Below are positions 26,708 through 36,479 of a stretch of DNA of 64,000 bases, one piece after another. The translations under genes were made by a program, and so were the position numbers. The DNA comes from Hymenobacter psoromatis (GTDB lineage Bacteria; Bacteroidota; Bacteroidia; Cytophagales; Hymenobacteraceae), in the NCBI GenBank assembly GCA_001596155.1, contig CP014769.1:1-64000 (forward strand). The letters run 5' to 3'. The notes under the pieces were generated by a model. The model was not told the origin of the DNA, searched no databases, and saw nothing but the letters and a program-made list of their open reading frames with translations. Position 1 is the first letter of the stretch; each line of letters starts with the position of its first letter.

Positions 26708-26920
26708 TTATTTGGTGCCGTGCTCCTCGGCGTGGGCCTTGCGGGCGTGGGTAGCATGCTCGGTGGCGTGCGCGGTATGGGCCGCCGCTGTGTGGGCGTG
26801 GTGAGCGGCCTTTTCGTGGCTGCCGGCCTCGTGGTGCTTGGCAGCCTCGGTGTGGTGTTTGGCGGCTTCAGCGTGGTGGGTAGCGGCGTGCTTGTGGCTT
26901 TCGGCGGCTTTCTTCGACAT
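26708..26920 (-). CDS. Histidine-rich small protein
   Basis: 70 residues with 18 His, almost all the rest Ala, Lys, Glu, Thr. It is built of loose repeats such as AAKHHTEAAKHHEA and HTAAAHTAHATEHATHA with no Cys and no hydrophobic core, so it is likely a single amphipathic helix or disordered. Similar small proteins occur widely; a metal-buffer or stress role is only inferred. It is transcribed in the direction of the metal transporter, whose start lies 115 nt downstream. Confidence 0.75.
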   Translation of the reverse strand: MSKKAAESHKHAATHHAEAAKHHTEAAKHHEAGSHEKAAHHAHTAAAHTAHATEHATHARKAHAEEHGTK

Positions 26921-27103
26921 GGGGCAGGAATTTTAGGGCGTTTCAAAGGAGGGATGCCTTAACCTATGCGCAACACGTGTAAAACAGGCCAAACGCTACC
27001 AGAAACGGGGCCCCGAAACGGGAAAAGTACCACTCCAAGCGCAACAGTCAGTCTGGTCCAGACCCGCCCTTATTCCCAGAGTGGGATTATAAGATGCGTT
27101 ACA

Positions 27104-27613
27104 TTAAGTGGCTTTTCTTAGAACAAGTTGCGTAGGCGAGTCCTCCGCCACTACCCCCAAAATTCTGTTCTGCCACCGCCCAGTTAGCCCAGGTTCGGCA
27201 GGCCAAAGGTAGGGAACTAGGTTTGCCGAGGAGAAACCTGCAGGAGCCATAAGGGCGGCAGGTGGGCTTCCGTATCCGACCGCCAGCGGATTCACCACGG
27301 CGTCAAGGGTAAGTACCAAACACAGGTCGGCGGGGGGGAAAACTTGCCGCAGCGCCTGCTCCACGCCCGCCACCGCACTGCACAGGACCAGGTAGGCTTG
27401 GCGACGACGCAAGCGGTGTTGGCAGGCCCGCAACAGCCAAACCGCGGTTACCGACAGGTTTTTTAGCAAGCGGCAATCAATCCACACGGCCCGTTGGCGG
27501 CTGCGGCAGGCGCGGTCCAGGTGGGCGGCGAACCCCGCATCTTCGGGACTGTCGCTCGGAACCAGCGTCATCAGGTAGCGGTCCGGGAAGGCTTCGTGAT
27601 ACACGACTTGCAT
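27104..27613 (-). CDS. STAS-like protein
   Basis: 169 residues. AVWIDCRLLKNLSVTAVWLLRACQHRLRRRQAYLVLC followed by GVEQALRQVFPPADLCLVL fits an anti-sigma-factor-antagonist (STAS) beta-alpha fold, including the strand, the helix after the phospho-site region, and the second strand. The usual Ser of STAS antagonists is at LSVTAV (Ser-Val-Thr). The C-terminal 50 residues are a Pro/Gly-rich tail (PLAVGYGSPPAALMAPAGF). Call from fold pattern only. Confidence 0.5.
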   Translation of the reverse strand: MQVVYHEAFPDRYLMTLVPSDSPEDAGFAAHLDRACRSRQRAVWIDCRLLKNLSVTAVWLLRACQHRLRRRQAYLVLCSAVAGVEQALRQVFPPADLCLVLTLDAVVNPLAVGYGSPPAALMAPAGFSSANLVPYLWPAEPGLTGRWQNRILGVVAEDSPTQLVLRKAT

Positions 27614-28094
27614 GGCAAAGAGGAGCTACTGGTACCCAACGGTGGGGTAGGGATTCTTTTCGTAAGCGGACCTAATCCTAGTCAAACGTGCATTTTCTGA
27701 GATAGCTAGCTAAAAAGCGCGTTTACTTGCGCTACTGAACATTTTACTAGGTTAGCGTAGGATGAGGTCTGCTTCCTAAAAGAACCCCAAGGGGGAAACA
27801 CGGGTGAGCCACGGCAGGGACGCATCGCAGCGAAGTGGGTGCCTAGGTTAACAATCGGAAAGCGTTGTCCCGGCCGCGCCGCCCGCTTAAAAAAAGGCGT
27901 CCAAACACTTAGGCAAAGGAACACACCCTCCAACCCGCTGGCCACCGCATATGTACCCGATTCGCCCCCGGCGAATACCCATTTTTGTCCCCGTATAAAT
28001 ACGGTGCTGCCTGCCGTTACCCCCGCTGTTGAAGCGTCCATCCGAAGAGTACCGGCCGCGCAAAAAGGCCATCCTGCCGGGCCTGCTGCGCGCT
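27614..28094. other. Non-coding stretch
   Basis: No supported gene or RNA. Short frames here lack protein-like composition. It should contain the terminator of the two-component operon to the right and the promoter of the STAS-like gene. Confidence 0.4.
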
Positions 28095-28742
28095 TTATGG
28101 CTGCAGCAGGCCCCGCTCCATAGCGTACTTCACCAGCGCCGGGGTATTGCGGACGCCGGTTTTTTCCAGCAGGCTCTGGCGGTGCGATTCCACCGTGCGC
28201 CGGCTGGTGAACAGCTGGTCGGCGATTTCCTGGTTCGTGAGCCCCGTGGCCACCAGTTGCAGGATTTCCCGCTCCCGGTGGGTCAGGGCCACGCCGGGCA
28301 CCGGGGCCGGGTTGCGCGACTCCTGCAGCAGCAGTTTTTCCAACACGCCCAGGCCGATTTCCGAGCACAGAAACCGCTTGCCCGACGCCACGCCCTGGAG
28401 CGCCGCCACCACCTCGTACTTATCGGCATTTTTGAGCACGTAGCCGTGAGCCCCCGCCGCCAGGGCTTCCCCGATGGTGCGCTCGTGGGTCATCATCGAG
28501 AGCAGCAGGATGCGCAGGTGCGGGTACTCGGCCCGCAGGCGGTGGGTGGTGGCCAGTCCGTCGAGCACGGGCATGTTCAGGTCCAGCAGCACCACGTCGG
28601 CGGCCACGGTGGGCAGCTGGTCGAGCAGCTCCTGCCCGTTGCCGGCTTCGCCCACCACCTCAAACAAGGGGTCGGCGGCGAGCAGGGTGCGCAGCCCGTC
28701 GCGGATGAGGGAATGGTCGTCGACGATAAACACGCGAATCAT
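28095..28742 (-). CDS. NarL/FixJ-type response regulator
   Basis: 215 residues from ATG 28742. Receiver domain with acidic DD at 8-9, phospho-Asp54 in [12 protein letters not shown], Ser/Thr region LLLSMMTH and Lys in YVLKNAD. LuxR-type HTH at about 150-212: [25 protein letters not shown] with [13 protein letters not shown]. It overlaps the kinase gene by 4 nt (ATGA), so the pair is translationally coupled and almost certainly cognate. Confidence 0.95.
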   Translation of the reverse strand: MIRVFIVDDHSLIRDGLRTLLAADPLFEVVGEAGNGQELLDQLPTVAADVVLLDLNMPVLDGLATTHRLRAEYPHLRILLLSMMTHERTIGEALAAGAHGYVLKNADKYEVVAALQGVASGKRFLCSEIGLGVLEKLLLQESRNPAPVPGVALTHREREILQLVATGLTNQEIADQLFTSRRTVESHRQSLLEKTGVRNTPALVKYAMERGLLQP

Positions 28743-31700
28743 GGCGAGGAGAATAAGGGCAGGGGAATGCGCAGGCGGATGTGGGTGCCGAACTCGGGCG
28801 AGGAATCCACGGCCACGGTGCCGCCGAGCAGGGCCACCCCGTTGCGCACGGTGCGCAGGCCCAGGCCCTGGGCCACGGTCTGCGGGTCGAAGCCGTGGCC
28901 GTTGTCTTCGGCCCGCAGGCTGACCCCGTTGGGCAACGTTTCCAGCTCCAGCAGGGCCTGGGTGGCCCCGGCGTGCCGCACGATGTTGAGGACCAGCTCC
29001 TGGGCCAGGCGAAAGAGGGTTACCTGCACGGGCGGCGGCAGCGCAGGCTCCGCGCCCAGTACCTGACACGCCACCCGCAGCTGCGGGGTCGATAAATCCC
29101 GGCAAACGTCGCGCACGGCGGCGGCCAGCCCAAAATTGACGAGCGACGTGGGCACCAGCTCGTGGGCCAGGGTGCGGTTTTGGCGCATGGCTTCGGCCAG
29201 CAGGCCCACGCTTTGCTCGTGCAGGGCGGCCAGGTCGGGCAGCGCACGCAGGGCGGGCGTGCCGAGCTGGTCGAGGCGCAGCTTGGCGGCGTAGAGCACC
29301 TGGCCCAGGCCGTTGTGCAGCACCTCGCCCAGGCGCTGCCGCTCGGTTTCCTGGGCTTGCAAAATGGCCAGCAGCAGCTCCTTGTGCTGGTCCAGCTTCA
29401 GGGCCAGGTTTTCGGCTTCCAGGCGCTGCACGTCGCTCACGTCCAGGCACACGCCCAGCATCCGCTCCGCCTCCCCCGGCGCGTCGGGGATGGGCGTGGC
29501 CTTGAAGCGCACGGTCTGCACCGCCTCGCCCACCCGCAGGCGCAGGGGCGCATCGAAGCGGCTGCTGCCGGCGGCCACGGTGCGCACCAGGCGCGCGGCG
29601 GCGGGCCGGTCGTCGGCCACCACGGCCTCGAGAAACACCTGAAGTTGAACGGGGCTGCCCACGGGCCGGCCGAAGAGGTGGTAGAGGCCCTCGGACCAGG
29701 TCAGCTCCTGGGTGCCCAGGTCGTAGTCCCAGCTGCCCATCGCGGCCACCGCTTCCGACTGTTGCAGCAGGGCGAAGCTCTTGGCCTGGGCCTGCTCCAG
29801 CAGCTTGCGGGGCGTGATGTCTTCGGCCGTGTAGAGCAGCCCGTCGCCGATTTTCACCCCCCCCAGCTGAAACCAGGTATTGAGCCCTTCGTGGGTGTAA
29901 TACATCTCAAAATCAGTTCGCTGGCCGGTTTCCACCACCGCCGCCAGCCGCTCGAAAATGGGGGTGAGCCGGATGCCGGGGTTCAGCTCGCTGAAGCGCT
30001 GCCCGATGATGACCTGGCCGGGGTAATTGGTCTGGGTGGCCGGATTGACCAGTACGAACTCAAAATCCAGGAGGCGGCCGTCGGCATCGCGCACCGCCCG
30101 CAGCAGCGCCATGTTAATGGTCACGGCATCGACCACGGATTGCAGCCGGGCCTGGCTCTCGGCCAGGGCCAGGGTGCGGGCGGCTACCTGCTGCTCCAGG
30201 CTGGCGTTGAAGGCCAGCAACTGCGCCTCGACGGCCTTGCGGGCGCTCACGTCGCTGGCCACGGCGGCAATGGCCGTGATGGTGCCCTGGGCATCGCGCA
30301 GCGGGTGGTACACAAAATCGAGGTACACGGCAGTCAGCTCGCCGTGGTGCAGCACCCGCGCCAGCATTTCGCGGGCCACGTAGGGCGTGCCGGTGGCCCG
30401 CACGCCGTCCAGCAGCTCCCGGAAGCCTTGGTCGCGGATTTCGGGCAGCGCCTCGAACAAGGGCCGCCCCAGCACCTGGGCCGCCGTCCGGCCCCAGATG
30501 GCTTGCAGCTTCGGGTTGCACACCTCCACCACGTAGTCGGGGCCGCGGAACACGCCCATCGCCACGGGGGCCTGTTCAAACAGCTCCTGCTGCCGCTGCC
30601 GCAGGGTTTCGCGCTCCTGGCGGGCCAGCACCTGCTCGGTCACCTCGGAGGCAAAAATCAGAATGCCGTCGACCTGACCGGCCTCGTCGCGGGTAGCCTG
30701 GTAGATGTAGCTGGCGTAGAGCTGTTCCGACCGGCCGGAGTTGGTGCGGTCGAGGGCCATCAACTCGTCGGTGCCGAAGTACGTCTCGCCGGTGCGGTAC
30801 ACCGCGTCGAGCCGCTCAAAAAACGGCTGGCCGGTCAAGTCGAGCGCGGCCTCGCGGTAGGGACGACCCAACAGCTCGCGGCCCCCGAACATGCGGCAGA
30901 AGGTGTCGTTGGCCAGCTCGACTACGTGGTGGGGTCCGCGCAGGGTGGCAATCAGGGCCGGAGCCTCGGCAATGAGCCGGTGTAGGCGCTGGCGCTGGGC
31001 TTCGGTGGCGGCCTGGGCCTGGACCGCCTCGACGCGGAGGGCCTGCTCGCGGACCGCGCTTTCCCGCAGGGTTTGCTCGGCCCGGTGGCGTTCCGACACA
31101 TCTGTGAACAGCACCGCCAGGTGGCCGGGCTGCACCTCCGCCACGGCTTCCACCTCCACCCACCGGTCCAGCGCGGCCACGTAGCCGCCAAACCGGCGCG
31201 ATTCGCCGCTGGTCGCCACCTCGTCGAAGATGGCCATGATGTAGGGCTCGACGCCGGGCACCAGCTCCCGAATCGTGCGGCCGACGGCGTCGGCCAAACC
31301 AGAGTGCCGCTCAAACGCCGGGTTCACGGCCAGGTACCGGTAGTCGGTAGGCGCGCCGGGGAACGTGGCCACTTGTTCGAGCAGGCAAAAGCCCTGCTCC
31401 ATGTTATTGAACAGGGAACGGTAGCGGGCTTCCGACCGGCGCAGGGCGTCGGCGGCTTCGTGGTTCGCCGTCACGTCGAGCAGCACGCTGTGGATGCGGG
31501 CCGGCTTTTCCTGCTGCCATTCCACCACGCGCCCCACCTCCGACAGCCAGCGCACGGCCCCATCGCCGGCCCGCACGATGCGGTAATCGGCCCGGAATTC
31601 ACCCTGCGCTTCCAGCTGCTCGCGGATGCTGGCCCAGGTTGGGCGGTCGTCGGGGTGGGTCAGGGCAATGGCCTCAGCCACGGTAATTTCTTGCTGCGCG

Positions 31701-31924
31701 GGTGCCAGCCCCAGCATTATAAACCGTTCGTCGTTGCCCCGCATGCTATCCGTCTGGTAATCCCAGTGGCAAATGCCCAGGTGGGCCAGCCCCACGGCCG
31801 GCCGCAGGCTCGCGTCCGATTCGCGCCGGGCTTCCACGTCGGGGCCACTGCCGGCAGTATGGCCATCGGACGAAGGAGCGGGCAAGCCCGGTGACGGAGA
31901 ATTAAGAGAGGTAGGTTTGCGCAT
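28739..31924 (-). CDS. Large multi-PAS sensor histidine kinase (NarX-type)
   Basis: 1061 residues with no membrane span. About six PAS-like domains follow each other (for example [80 protein letters not shown], then [18 protein letters not shown] and [19 protein letters not shown]). The C-terminus has a HisKA_3 dimer helix ([20 protein letters not shown], His about 870) and a HATPase ([33 protein letters not shown]). Multiple PAS domains suggest integration of several cytosolic signals such as redox or small ligands. Confidence 0.95.
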   Translation of the reverse strand: MRKPTSLNSPSPGLPAPSSDGHTAGSGPDVEARRESDASLRPAVGLAHLGICHWDYQTDSMRGNDERFIMLGLAPAQQEITVAEAIALTHPDDRPTWASIREQLEAQGEFRADYRIVRAGDGAVRWLSEVGRVVEWQQEKPARIHSVLLDVTANHEAADALRRSEARYRSLFNNMEQGFCLLEQVATFPGAPTDYRYLAVNPAFERHSGLADAVGRTIRELVPGVEPYIMAIFDEVATSGESRRFGGYVAALDRWVEVEAVAEVQPGHLAVLFTDVSERHRAEQTLRESAVREQALRVEAVQAQAATEAQRQRLHRLIAEAPALIATLRGPHHVVELANDTFCRMFGGRELLGRPYREAALDLTGQPFFERLDAVYRTGETYFGTDELMALDRTNSGRSEQLYASYIYQATRDEAGQVDGILIFASEVTEQVLARQERETLRQRQQELFEQAPVAMGVFRGPDYVVEVCNPKLQAIWGRTAAQVLGRPLFEALPEIRDQGFRELLDGVRATGTPYVAREMLARVLHHGELTAVYLDFVYHPLRDAQGTITAIAAVASDVSARKAVEAQLLAFNASLEQQVAARTLALAESQARLQSVVDAVTINMALLRAVRDADGRLLDFEFVLVNPATQTNYPGQVIIGQRFSELNPGIRLTPIFERLAAVVETGQRTDFEMYYTHEGLNTWFQLGGVKIGDGLLYTAEDITPRKLLEQAQAKSFALLQQSEAVAAMGSWDYDLGTQELTWSEGLYHLFGRPVGSPVQLQVFLEAVVADDRPAAARLVRTVAAGSSRFDAPLRLRVGEAVQTVRFKATPIPDAPGEAERMLGVCLDVSDVQRLEAENLALKLDQHKELLLAILQAQETERQRLGEVLHNGLGQVLYAAKLRLDQLGTPALRALPDLAALHEQSVGLLAEAMRQNRTLAHELVPTSLVNFGLAAAVRDVCRDLSTPQLRVACQVLGAEPALPPPVQVTLFRLAQELVLNIVRHAGATQALLELETLPNGVSLRAEDNGHGFDPQTVAQGLGLRTVRNGVALLGGTVAVDSSPEFGTHIRLRIPLPLFSSP

Positions 31925-32067
31925 GCACGTTGGTAGGCAGCAGAGAGCCGCTCATGGCCTACCAGAAAGGCTTACGCAAGAGTTTCCGTTTCCGGCTGGA
32001 AAGGCGAAAGCGCCGGGGACGAGGGGCAAAGCGTTGTCAGCTGCCAGAACTCTCTGATTTTGAGCTG

Positions 32068-32259
32068 TTAAGCGGCGTTGAGGGCCTGGCGCACATCCGC
32101 CCAACTCAGCTCGCCGGCCACGTAGCGGGCGTAGAGCTCCCGGGCGGAAAGCGTGGCCTTGGTTTTCAAGTAGGGAAAGGTGGCCTGCAGTTGCGCCAAC
32201 ACCTGCGCACGTTGTGCCGGGGTTTGGGCAGTGGGGCCAAAGCGGGCGTCGTATGCCAT
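32068..32259 (-). CDS. Small hypothetical protein
   Basis: 63 residues from ATG 32259 (MAYDARFGPTAQTPAQRAQV). The C-terminal half LSARELYARYVAGELSWADVRQAL has the same tail pattern as the small protein at 24532-24747. It is transcribed in the same direction as the multi-PAS kinase, 143 nt upstream of it. No recognised family. Confidence 0.5.
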   Translation of the reverse strand: MAYDARFGPTAQTPAQRAQVLAQLQATFPYLKTKATLSARELYARYVAGELSWADVRQALNAA

Positions 32260-32557
32260 AAAAGGACCAAGAGGGAGCGCAGGGGTACCCCCGCACAAAG
32301 GTCCGGCCGGGAAGAGCGCCAGGCGCTGCGGCTACTACCAGCATGCAGCTGCGGCTTATACCTAGATTTTGCGCCAGGAAAGAATAGCACCTGCCCGCCG
32401 CGGAGTGGTTTACGTCGGTAGTGACGCCAGGCCCCGAAAGCATGGCGGCGGGGTAACTACGCCCCATGCTCATCTTCGCCCGTAGGCAGGAATTGTTCAG
32501 CTCACTGGCTTACCGAAAGTTTCTGTTCCTGCTCGCGCGCTCCTCCTAGTAGACGCT
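32260..32557. other. Non-coding stretch left of the nested mobile elements
   Basis: Nothing supported. G+C is mixed. Confidence 0.35.
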
Positions 32558-32575
32558 GGAGTTTTCGTTACAACG

Positions 32576-32706
32576 GGATACTGTTGGCGAATTCATCTTT
32601 GAGCCCTTGCGAGAGACATTAATCGTTCGAAAGCGGCCTGATGGGTCTGGGCTAGCGGCACTTCGTTTGACCAATCTTGACCAAAACGAATTCGCCAACA
32701 GTATCC
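32576..32706. mobile_element. 131-bp deletion derivative of an IS1182-type element
   Basis: Both ends are the inverted GGATACTGTTGGCGAATT of the neighbouring IS; the first about 95 bp resemble the 3' end of its transposase gene (32926-33025), and the rest joins directly to the other end. It is flanked by AACG (32572-32575 and 32707-32710). So it is a non-autonomous, internally deleted relative. Confidence 0.82.
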
Positions 32707-32948
32707 AACGGGGCGAAAAATTATGGTAGGAGTTTCGCTATCTCACCAAGCTGCGCGGAAGCGATTCCTTGATTTATGAAGCGTTAATAAAAGCCAAGTA
32801 GCCGAATGGCTCGGGCCATTTTTTACCGGACTACTATTAGTTTCATCCAGCGAGCGCTTAGTGAGGCGCTAGAAAGCACACTGCTAGACAATCCGTTGAG
32901 TCTTATCGTAATTTTTCGCCCCGTTGGATACTGTTGGCGAATTCGTGT

Positions 32949-34726
32949 TTAAGCCATTGCTGGAGGAATTAATCGCTCGAAGGCGGCCTGACGCGTCTGG
33001 GCCAACGGTACTTCGTTTAACCAGTTAACGATACGGCACAGGTTCATCGCCGTCGCGATAAAGACGTGCTGCAAATGCGTTTTGGCCAAGCCCATGTAGC
33101 GCGAACGGCGCATGCCAAAGCCCCGGACCCCTTGCGAGAGGGTGCCTTCAATGCCAGCCCGCTGATTGTACAGCAGAGGCCAGTCTGCCTGACTGTCTCG
33201 GGCGCGGGCCGCTTGCAAGGCGTGGTATGAGGCATCGGCTCGCAGCTTAATGGCTCGGCGTTTAGGGTGCCTTCAATGCCAGCCCGCTGATTGTACAGCA
33301 GAGGCCAGTCTGCCTGACTGTCTCGGGCGCGGGCCGCTTGCAAGGCGTGGTATGGGGCATCGGCTCGCAGCTTAATGGCTCGGCGTTTCATGCGCGTACA
33401 CTGCGCCCGGACGGGACAGGGCCCACAGTGCTTCCGGGAAAACTTGATAAACACGCGGGGTTGGCCTTTTTCCAGCGTCTTAAGCCAAGATTGCGACGGA
33501 TGCCCTTGGGGACAGGTGGCTTGCTGCGCGTCCCAGTCCACCTTAAAATCCGCCGCCGCATACCCTTGCCCCGCGAGCGCCTGCCACTTCTGGTCCTTCC
33601 GAGCGGGCCCCACCAACTCCACCTGATGGAGTTGCTGACTCTGGACGAGCAGTTCGGCGCTCACGTAAGCGGTGTCGACCAACTGCTGCGATGGCAGTAA
33701 CGACTGGTCCGCCAATCCCTGCTGAATCTGCGGCAAGGTGGTCGAATCCGCCTCGGTGCTGACGGTGGTTGCTACCTGCGTAATCAGATGCGGCTGGTCG
33801 GTTTCGCAGGTTTCGCTCAAATGGACTTTATAGCCCACCCACGTCGTGGTGCGTTTGCGACTAAAACGAGCTTCTATATCGTAGGGAGAGCTGATGAGCT
33901 GCGCGGAAGGCGGCAACTCGTCCTGATTCTCCACGCGCCAGATGAGCTGACCGTCCACCACCCGAAACTGTTGGAGCCAGACCCGGCGTAGGATGTCCAC
34001 GGCCGGCAGCTGCCACAGCCAGGCAGCCTGGTCATCCTGCGCTATTCGCTCCAGGAGCAACCAACCGTCCTGCCCGACTTGCTGCGCGTAGGTTTCCCGC
34101 TGCGGTTTGGTGTGCAGCAGGCGATACTCCTCGGCTCGGGGACCATACCGGGCGGCCCACTCGGGTTGGAGATGGCTGGCTAACCAGTCGGGCAGGAGCT
34201 TGGCCAAGCTGTTGAGCGTGAAGCGCATCGTCTCCCCCACGCACTCCAACCGGTTCATGTCCCGGACGCGGGCCAGCACCTACGTCGAGTCCGTTCGCTG
34301 CTTGCCCCCGGCTTTGAGCCACTGCTGGTCCTGGCAACAGCGCAGCAGGTGATGAAGGAGTCGTTCTTCGGCCTTGCCGGCCACTAACCGCTGGCGAAAT
34401 TCAGAGAGGATGCTAAAGTCAAACCCAGCATCGGTCAGCTCCAAGCCCAGCAGATACTTCCAGTCAATGCGACTGCGCACGGCATCGGCCGCTTGGCGGT
34501 CGGAGAGATTCTCGGCGAATTGCAGCAGCGTCACCAGCGCCAACTGCCAGGGCGCCTGCGCTGCTTGCCCGCGTGGCGGAAACAGGTCGGCAAAGAGGGT
34601 ATCATCATATAGCGTGCCCAGGGTGTCACGCAGCTGTAGATAGCGATTGCCACGCGGAAATGCCGCCTGCGCTACCTGGCGCGTTTGGGGTGGAACAGGC
34701 GTGCTGGGTTGGGGGTGCAGGCTCAT
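32949..34726 (-). pseudogene. IS1182-type transposase, broken
   Basis: The N-terminal part (34280-34726, MSLHPQPSTPVPP... LLQFAENLSDRQAADAVRSRIDWKYLLGLELTD) ends at an in-frame TAG at 34280 and resumes at once in the same frame. The DDE-bearing middle (SPYDIEARFSRKRTTTWVGYKVHLSETC, LVDTAYVSAELL) is intact. A 125-bp tandem duplication (33140-33264 and 33265-33389) then shifts the frame, so the true C-terminus (GIEGTLSQGVRGFGMRRSRYMGLAK) lies at 32949-33150 in another frame. Confidence 0.88.
33140..33389. repeat. 125-bp tandem duplication inside the transposase
   Basis: Unit 1 (33140-33264) and unit 2 (33265-33389) begin GGGTGCCTTCAATGCC and differ at only two visible bases (one in TATGAGGCA versus TATGGGGCA). 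The unit length is not a multiple of three, so it frameshifts the gene. Confidence 0.85.
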
Positions 34727-34863
34727 GAGCAGAAGCGGTTAAGATGCCTCCGAAAATAGCTTTTCTATCCCAAAATCAATTCGCCAACAGTATCCCGTTG
34801 TAACAAGAACCCCGCTACCGGAGCCGAGCCGGCCTAAAAAGAGCACCGCTAAGCGCCTCGTAG

Positions 34864-34879
34864 TTGACCGATTGGTCAA
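34864..34879. promoter_or_regulatory. Candidate TetR operator upstream of the regulator
   Basis: TTGACCGATTGGTCAA is a perfect 16-bp palindrome 33 nt before the TetR gene. It shares the pattern TTGACY-N4-RGTCAA with the site after that gene. Confidence 0.7.
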
Positions 34880-34912
34880 AATACCGTATCTTTGTCATAA
34901 TTCCCCTCCCCA

Positions 34913-35500
34913 ATGGCTCGCCCTGCTAAATACCCCCGCGAAACGATGCTGCAACGCGCCCTGGACCTATTCTGGACTAAGGGCTACGAAGCCACGTCGG
35001 TGCAGGACCTGCTGGCAGGCCTGGACATCCACCGGGGTACGCTCTACGACTCGTTTGGCGACAAGCACGGGCTGTACCTGGAAGTGTTGGCGCACTACCA
35101 GCGCACCGTTGGCGAGCGGTTGGTGGCCGGGCTGGCGCAGCCTGGCCCGAAGAAGGTGGCCATCCGCGCCCTGTTCGGCCGGCTGGTGGCCAGCCTGGCC
35201 TCGGTCGAAGGCCGGCGCGGGTGCCTGCTGACCAACGCCACGATGGAGCTGGCCCTGACCGACGCGGACGTGGGCCCCGCGGCCAGCCAGGCGCACCGAC
35301 GCCTGGTAGAGGCCCTCGCGCAGGCGCTGGCCGCCGCCCGGCAAGCCGGCGAATTGTCCCCACGTTCGCCGGCGCAAGTGCGGGGGCTGGCCGAGTTCCT
35401 GGGCAGCAGCATCCTGGGGCTCCGCGTGCTGGCGCGCACCCAACCCGGCGAGGCGGTGCTGCGCCAGGTGGCCGACCTGGCCCTGTCCGTGCTGGACTAA
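34913..35500 (+). CDS. TetR-family transcriptional regulator
   Basis: 195 residues. The HTH is RETMLQRALDLFWTKGYEATSVQDLLAGLDIHRGTLYDSFGDKHGLYLEVL. The C-terminal ligand domain (SVEGRRGCLLTNATMELALTD, PAQVRGLAEFLGSSILGLRVLA) matches the group of TetR proteins that often control SDR or oxidoreductase genes. Palindromes of one consensus lie on both sides of it, so it probably represses itself and the downstream SDR gene, which is now only a fragment. Confidence 0.93.
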   Translation: MARPAKYPRETMLQRALDLFWTKGYEATSVQDLLAGLDIHRGTLYDSFGDKHGLYLEVLAHYQRTVGERLVAGLAQPGPKKVAIRALFGRLVASLASVEGRRGCLLTNATMELALTDADVGPAASQAHRRLVEALAQALAAARQAGELSPRSPAQVRGLAEFLGSSILGLRVLARTQPGEAVLRQVADLALSVLD

Positions 35501-35515
35501 TTTTTTTACCTTGTT

Positions 35516-35533
35516 TTTGACTATTCAGTCAAA
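35516..35533. promoter_or_regulatory. Candidate TetR operator before the SDR fragment
   Basis: TTTGACTATTCAGTCAAA is a perfect 18-bp palindrome 20 nt upstream of the SDR fragment and 16 nt after the TetR gene. Its core matches the site at 34864-34879. Confidence 0.7.
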
Positions 35534-35553
35534 TTAAATTCTTTTCCCTTCTC

Positions 35554-35721
35554 ATGAAAAATACTTCCCTTACTGCCCAGCCGCTACTGGGCAAAGTCGC
35601 GCTCGTTACGGGCGCTTCGCGCGGCATCGGCTGGGCCATTGCTGAACGCCTGCGCCGCGACGGAGCGGCCGTGGTCATTAATTATGTCCAAAACGCCCCA
35701 GGACAGCTAGCAAGCGATTGA
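35554..35721 (+). pseudogene. Short-chain dehydrogenase, N-terminal fragment
   Basis: From ATG 35554, [44 protein letters not shown] is the Rossmann start of an SDR with the TGASRGIG motif. After about 46 residues the sequence changes to unrelated [10 protein letters not shown] and stops at 35721. The catalytic half is absent, so the gene is a remnant cut by an old rearrangement. Confidence 0.8.
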
Positions 35722-35805
35722 ACCCGACTGCCCCACCCTTTTGAATGCGCTCTTTACCTGTAATCCACGCGGGGAAAATCCCCGGTAAATCAAAAAAAAA
35801 CGCTC

Positions 35806-36420
35806 ATGAATAGTAACCTGAAAACTACCGCCCTCTTGTTGGTGGACCCCTACAACGACTTCCTCAGCGAGGAGGGAAAAGCCTGGCCCCGCATCAAGGA
35901 TGTCGCCGAGCAAGTTGGCGCGCTCGACAATCTGCGCTCTGTCCTCGCCGCCGCCCGCGCAAAGGGGCTGAAGGTCTTCTTCGTGCCCCATCATCGCTCC
36001 GAGCAGGGCGACCTTTCTGATTGGGACCATCCGACCCCCTACCAGCAGGCCACGGTCGAGCGGCTCATGTTCGGCAAGGGCACGTGGGGCGGGACGTTCC
36101 ACGACGACTTCCAGCCGCAACCGGGCGACACGGTCGTGCAGGAGCACTGGGGTGCTAGCGGCTTCGCCAACACCGACCTCGACATGCAGCTCAAACAGCA
36201 CGGCATCGAGCGGATCATCCTGGCTGGCATGATTGCCAACACCTGCATTGAGGCGACCGGGCGCTACGGCATGGAACTCGGCTACCACGTCACGCTGGTG
36301 AAGGACGCGACGGCGGCGTTCAGCCCGGAGGCGATGCGGGCCGCCCACGAAATCAACGGGCCAACTTTCGCCCACGCCATCCTCACCACCGCAGAGCTGA
36401 CGCAACAGCTCGGGGCTTGA
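35806..36420 (+). CDS. Isochorismatase-family cysteine hydrolase
   Basis: 204 residues. The catalytic triad of the family is visible: Asp in LLVDPYNDFLS, Lys in the middle region (FGKGTWGG), and Cys in MIANTCIEATGRYGMELGY. It probably hydrolyses an amide or enol-ether substrate; the exact substrate cannot be read from sequence. G+C and codon use resemble the next gene, which it precedes by 60 nt, so they may have come together. Confidence 0.9.
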   Translation: MNSNLKTTALLLVDPYNDFLSEEGKAWPRIKDVAEQVGALDNLRSVLAAARAKGLKVFFVPHHRSEQGDLSDWDHPTPYQQATVERLMFGKGTWGGTFHDDFQPQPGDTVVQEHWGASGFANTDLDMQLKQHGIERIILAGMIANTCIEATGRYGMELGYHVTLVKDATAAFSPEAMRAAHEINGPTFAHAILTTAELTQQLGA

Positions 36421-36479
36421 GCGGCACCAGAAAACACAACCTTTACGCAACTTTTACGCAACCTTTAAACAACCAGAAG

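Larger units (their letters stand above)
32926..34795 (-). mobile_element. IS1182-family insertion sequence
   Basis: 1870 bp with terminal repeats GGATACTGTTGGCGAATT at both ends. The flanking 4-bp duplication is CGTT (32922-32925 and 34796-34799). It carries one broken transposase gene on the minus strand. The four-base duplication and transposase type fit IS1182. Confidence 0.88.
32558..34813. mobile_element. Small inverted-repeat element (about 247 bp) carrying two IS1182-type insertions
   Basis: If the two insertions and one copy of each 4-bp duplication are removed, the outer DNA becomes a 247-bp element with near-identical 31-bp terminal repeats (outer part GGGGTTCTYGTTACAACG, inner part GGGGCGAAAAATTA; 28 of 31 match) and a GCT 3-bp duplication (32555-32557, 34814-34816). 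Its interior (32724-32908) is non-coding. This looks like a MITE. One IS-type derivative sits in each terminal repeat, at the same point. Confidence 0.75.

Noticed and set aside
27839..28123. 94-residue plus frame in the gap after the STAS-like gene
   Set aside because: Low-complexity, no conserved pattern and no neighbours supporting it.
28095..29450. Long minus frame upstream of the NarL-type regulator start
   Set aside because: The first part is a Pro/Gly/Arg-rich shadow of the kinase gene; only the part from ATG 28742 is real.
34280..34726. Independent N-terminal protein upstream of the IS1182 transposase
   Set aside because: It is the start of the same transposase, ended by one in-frame TAG.
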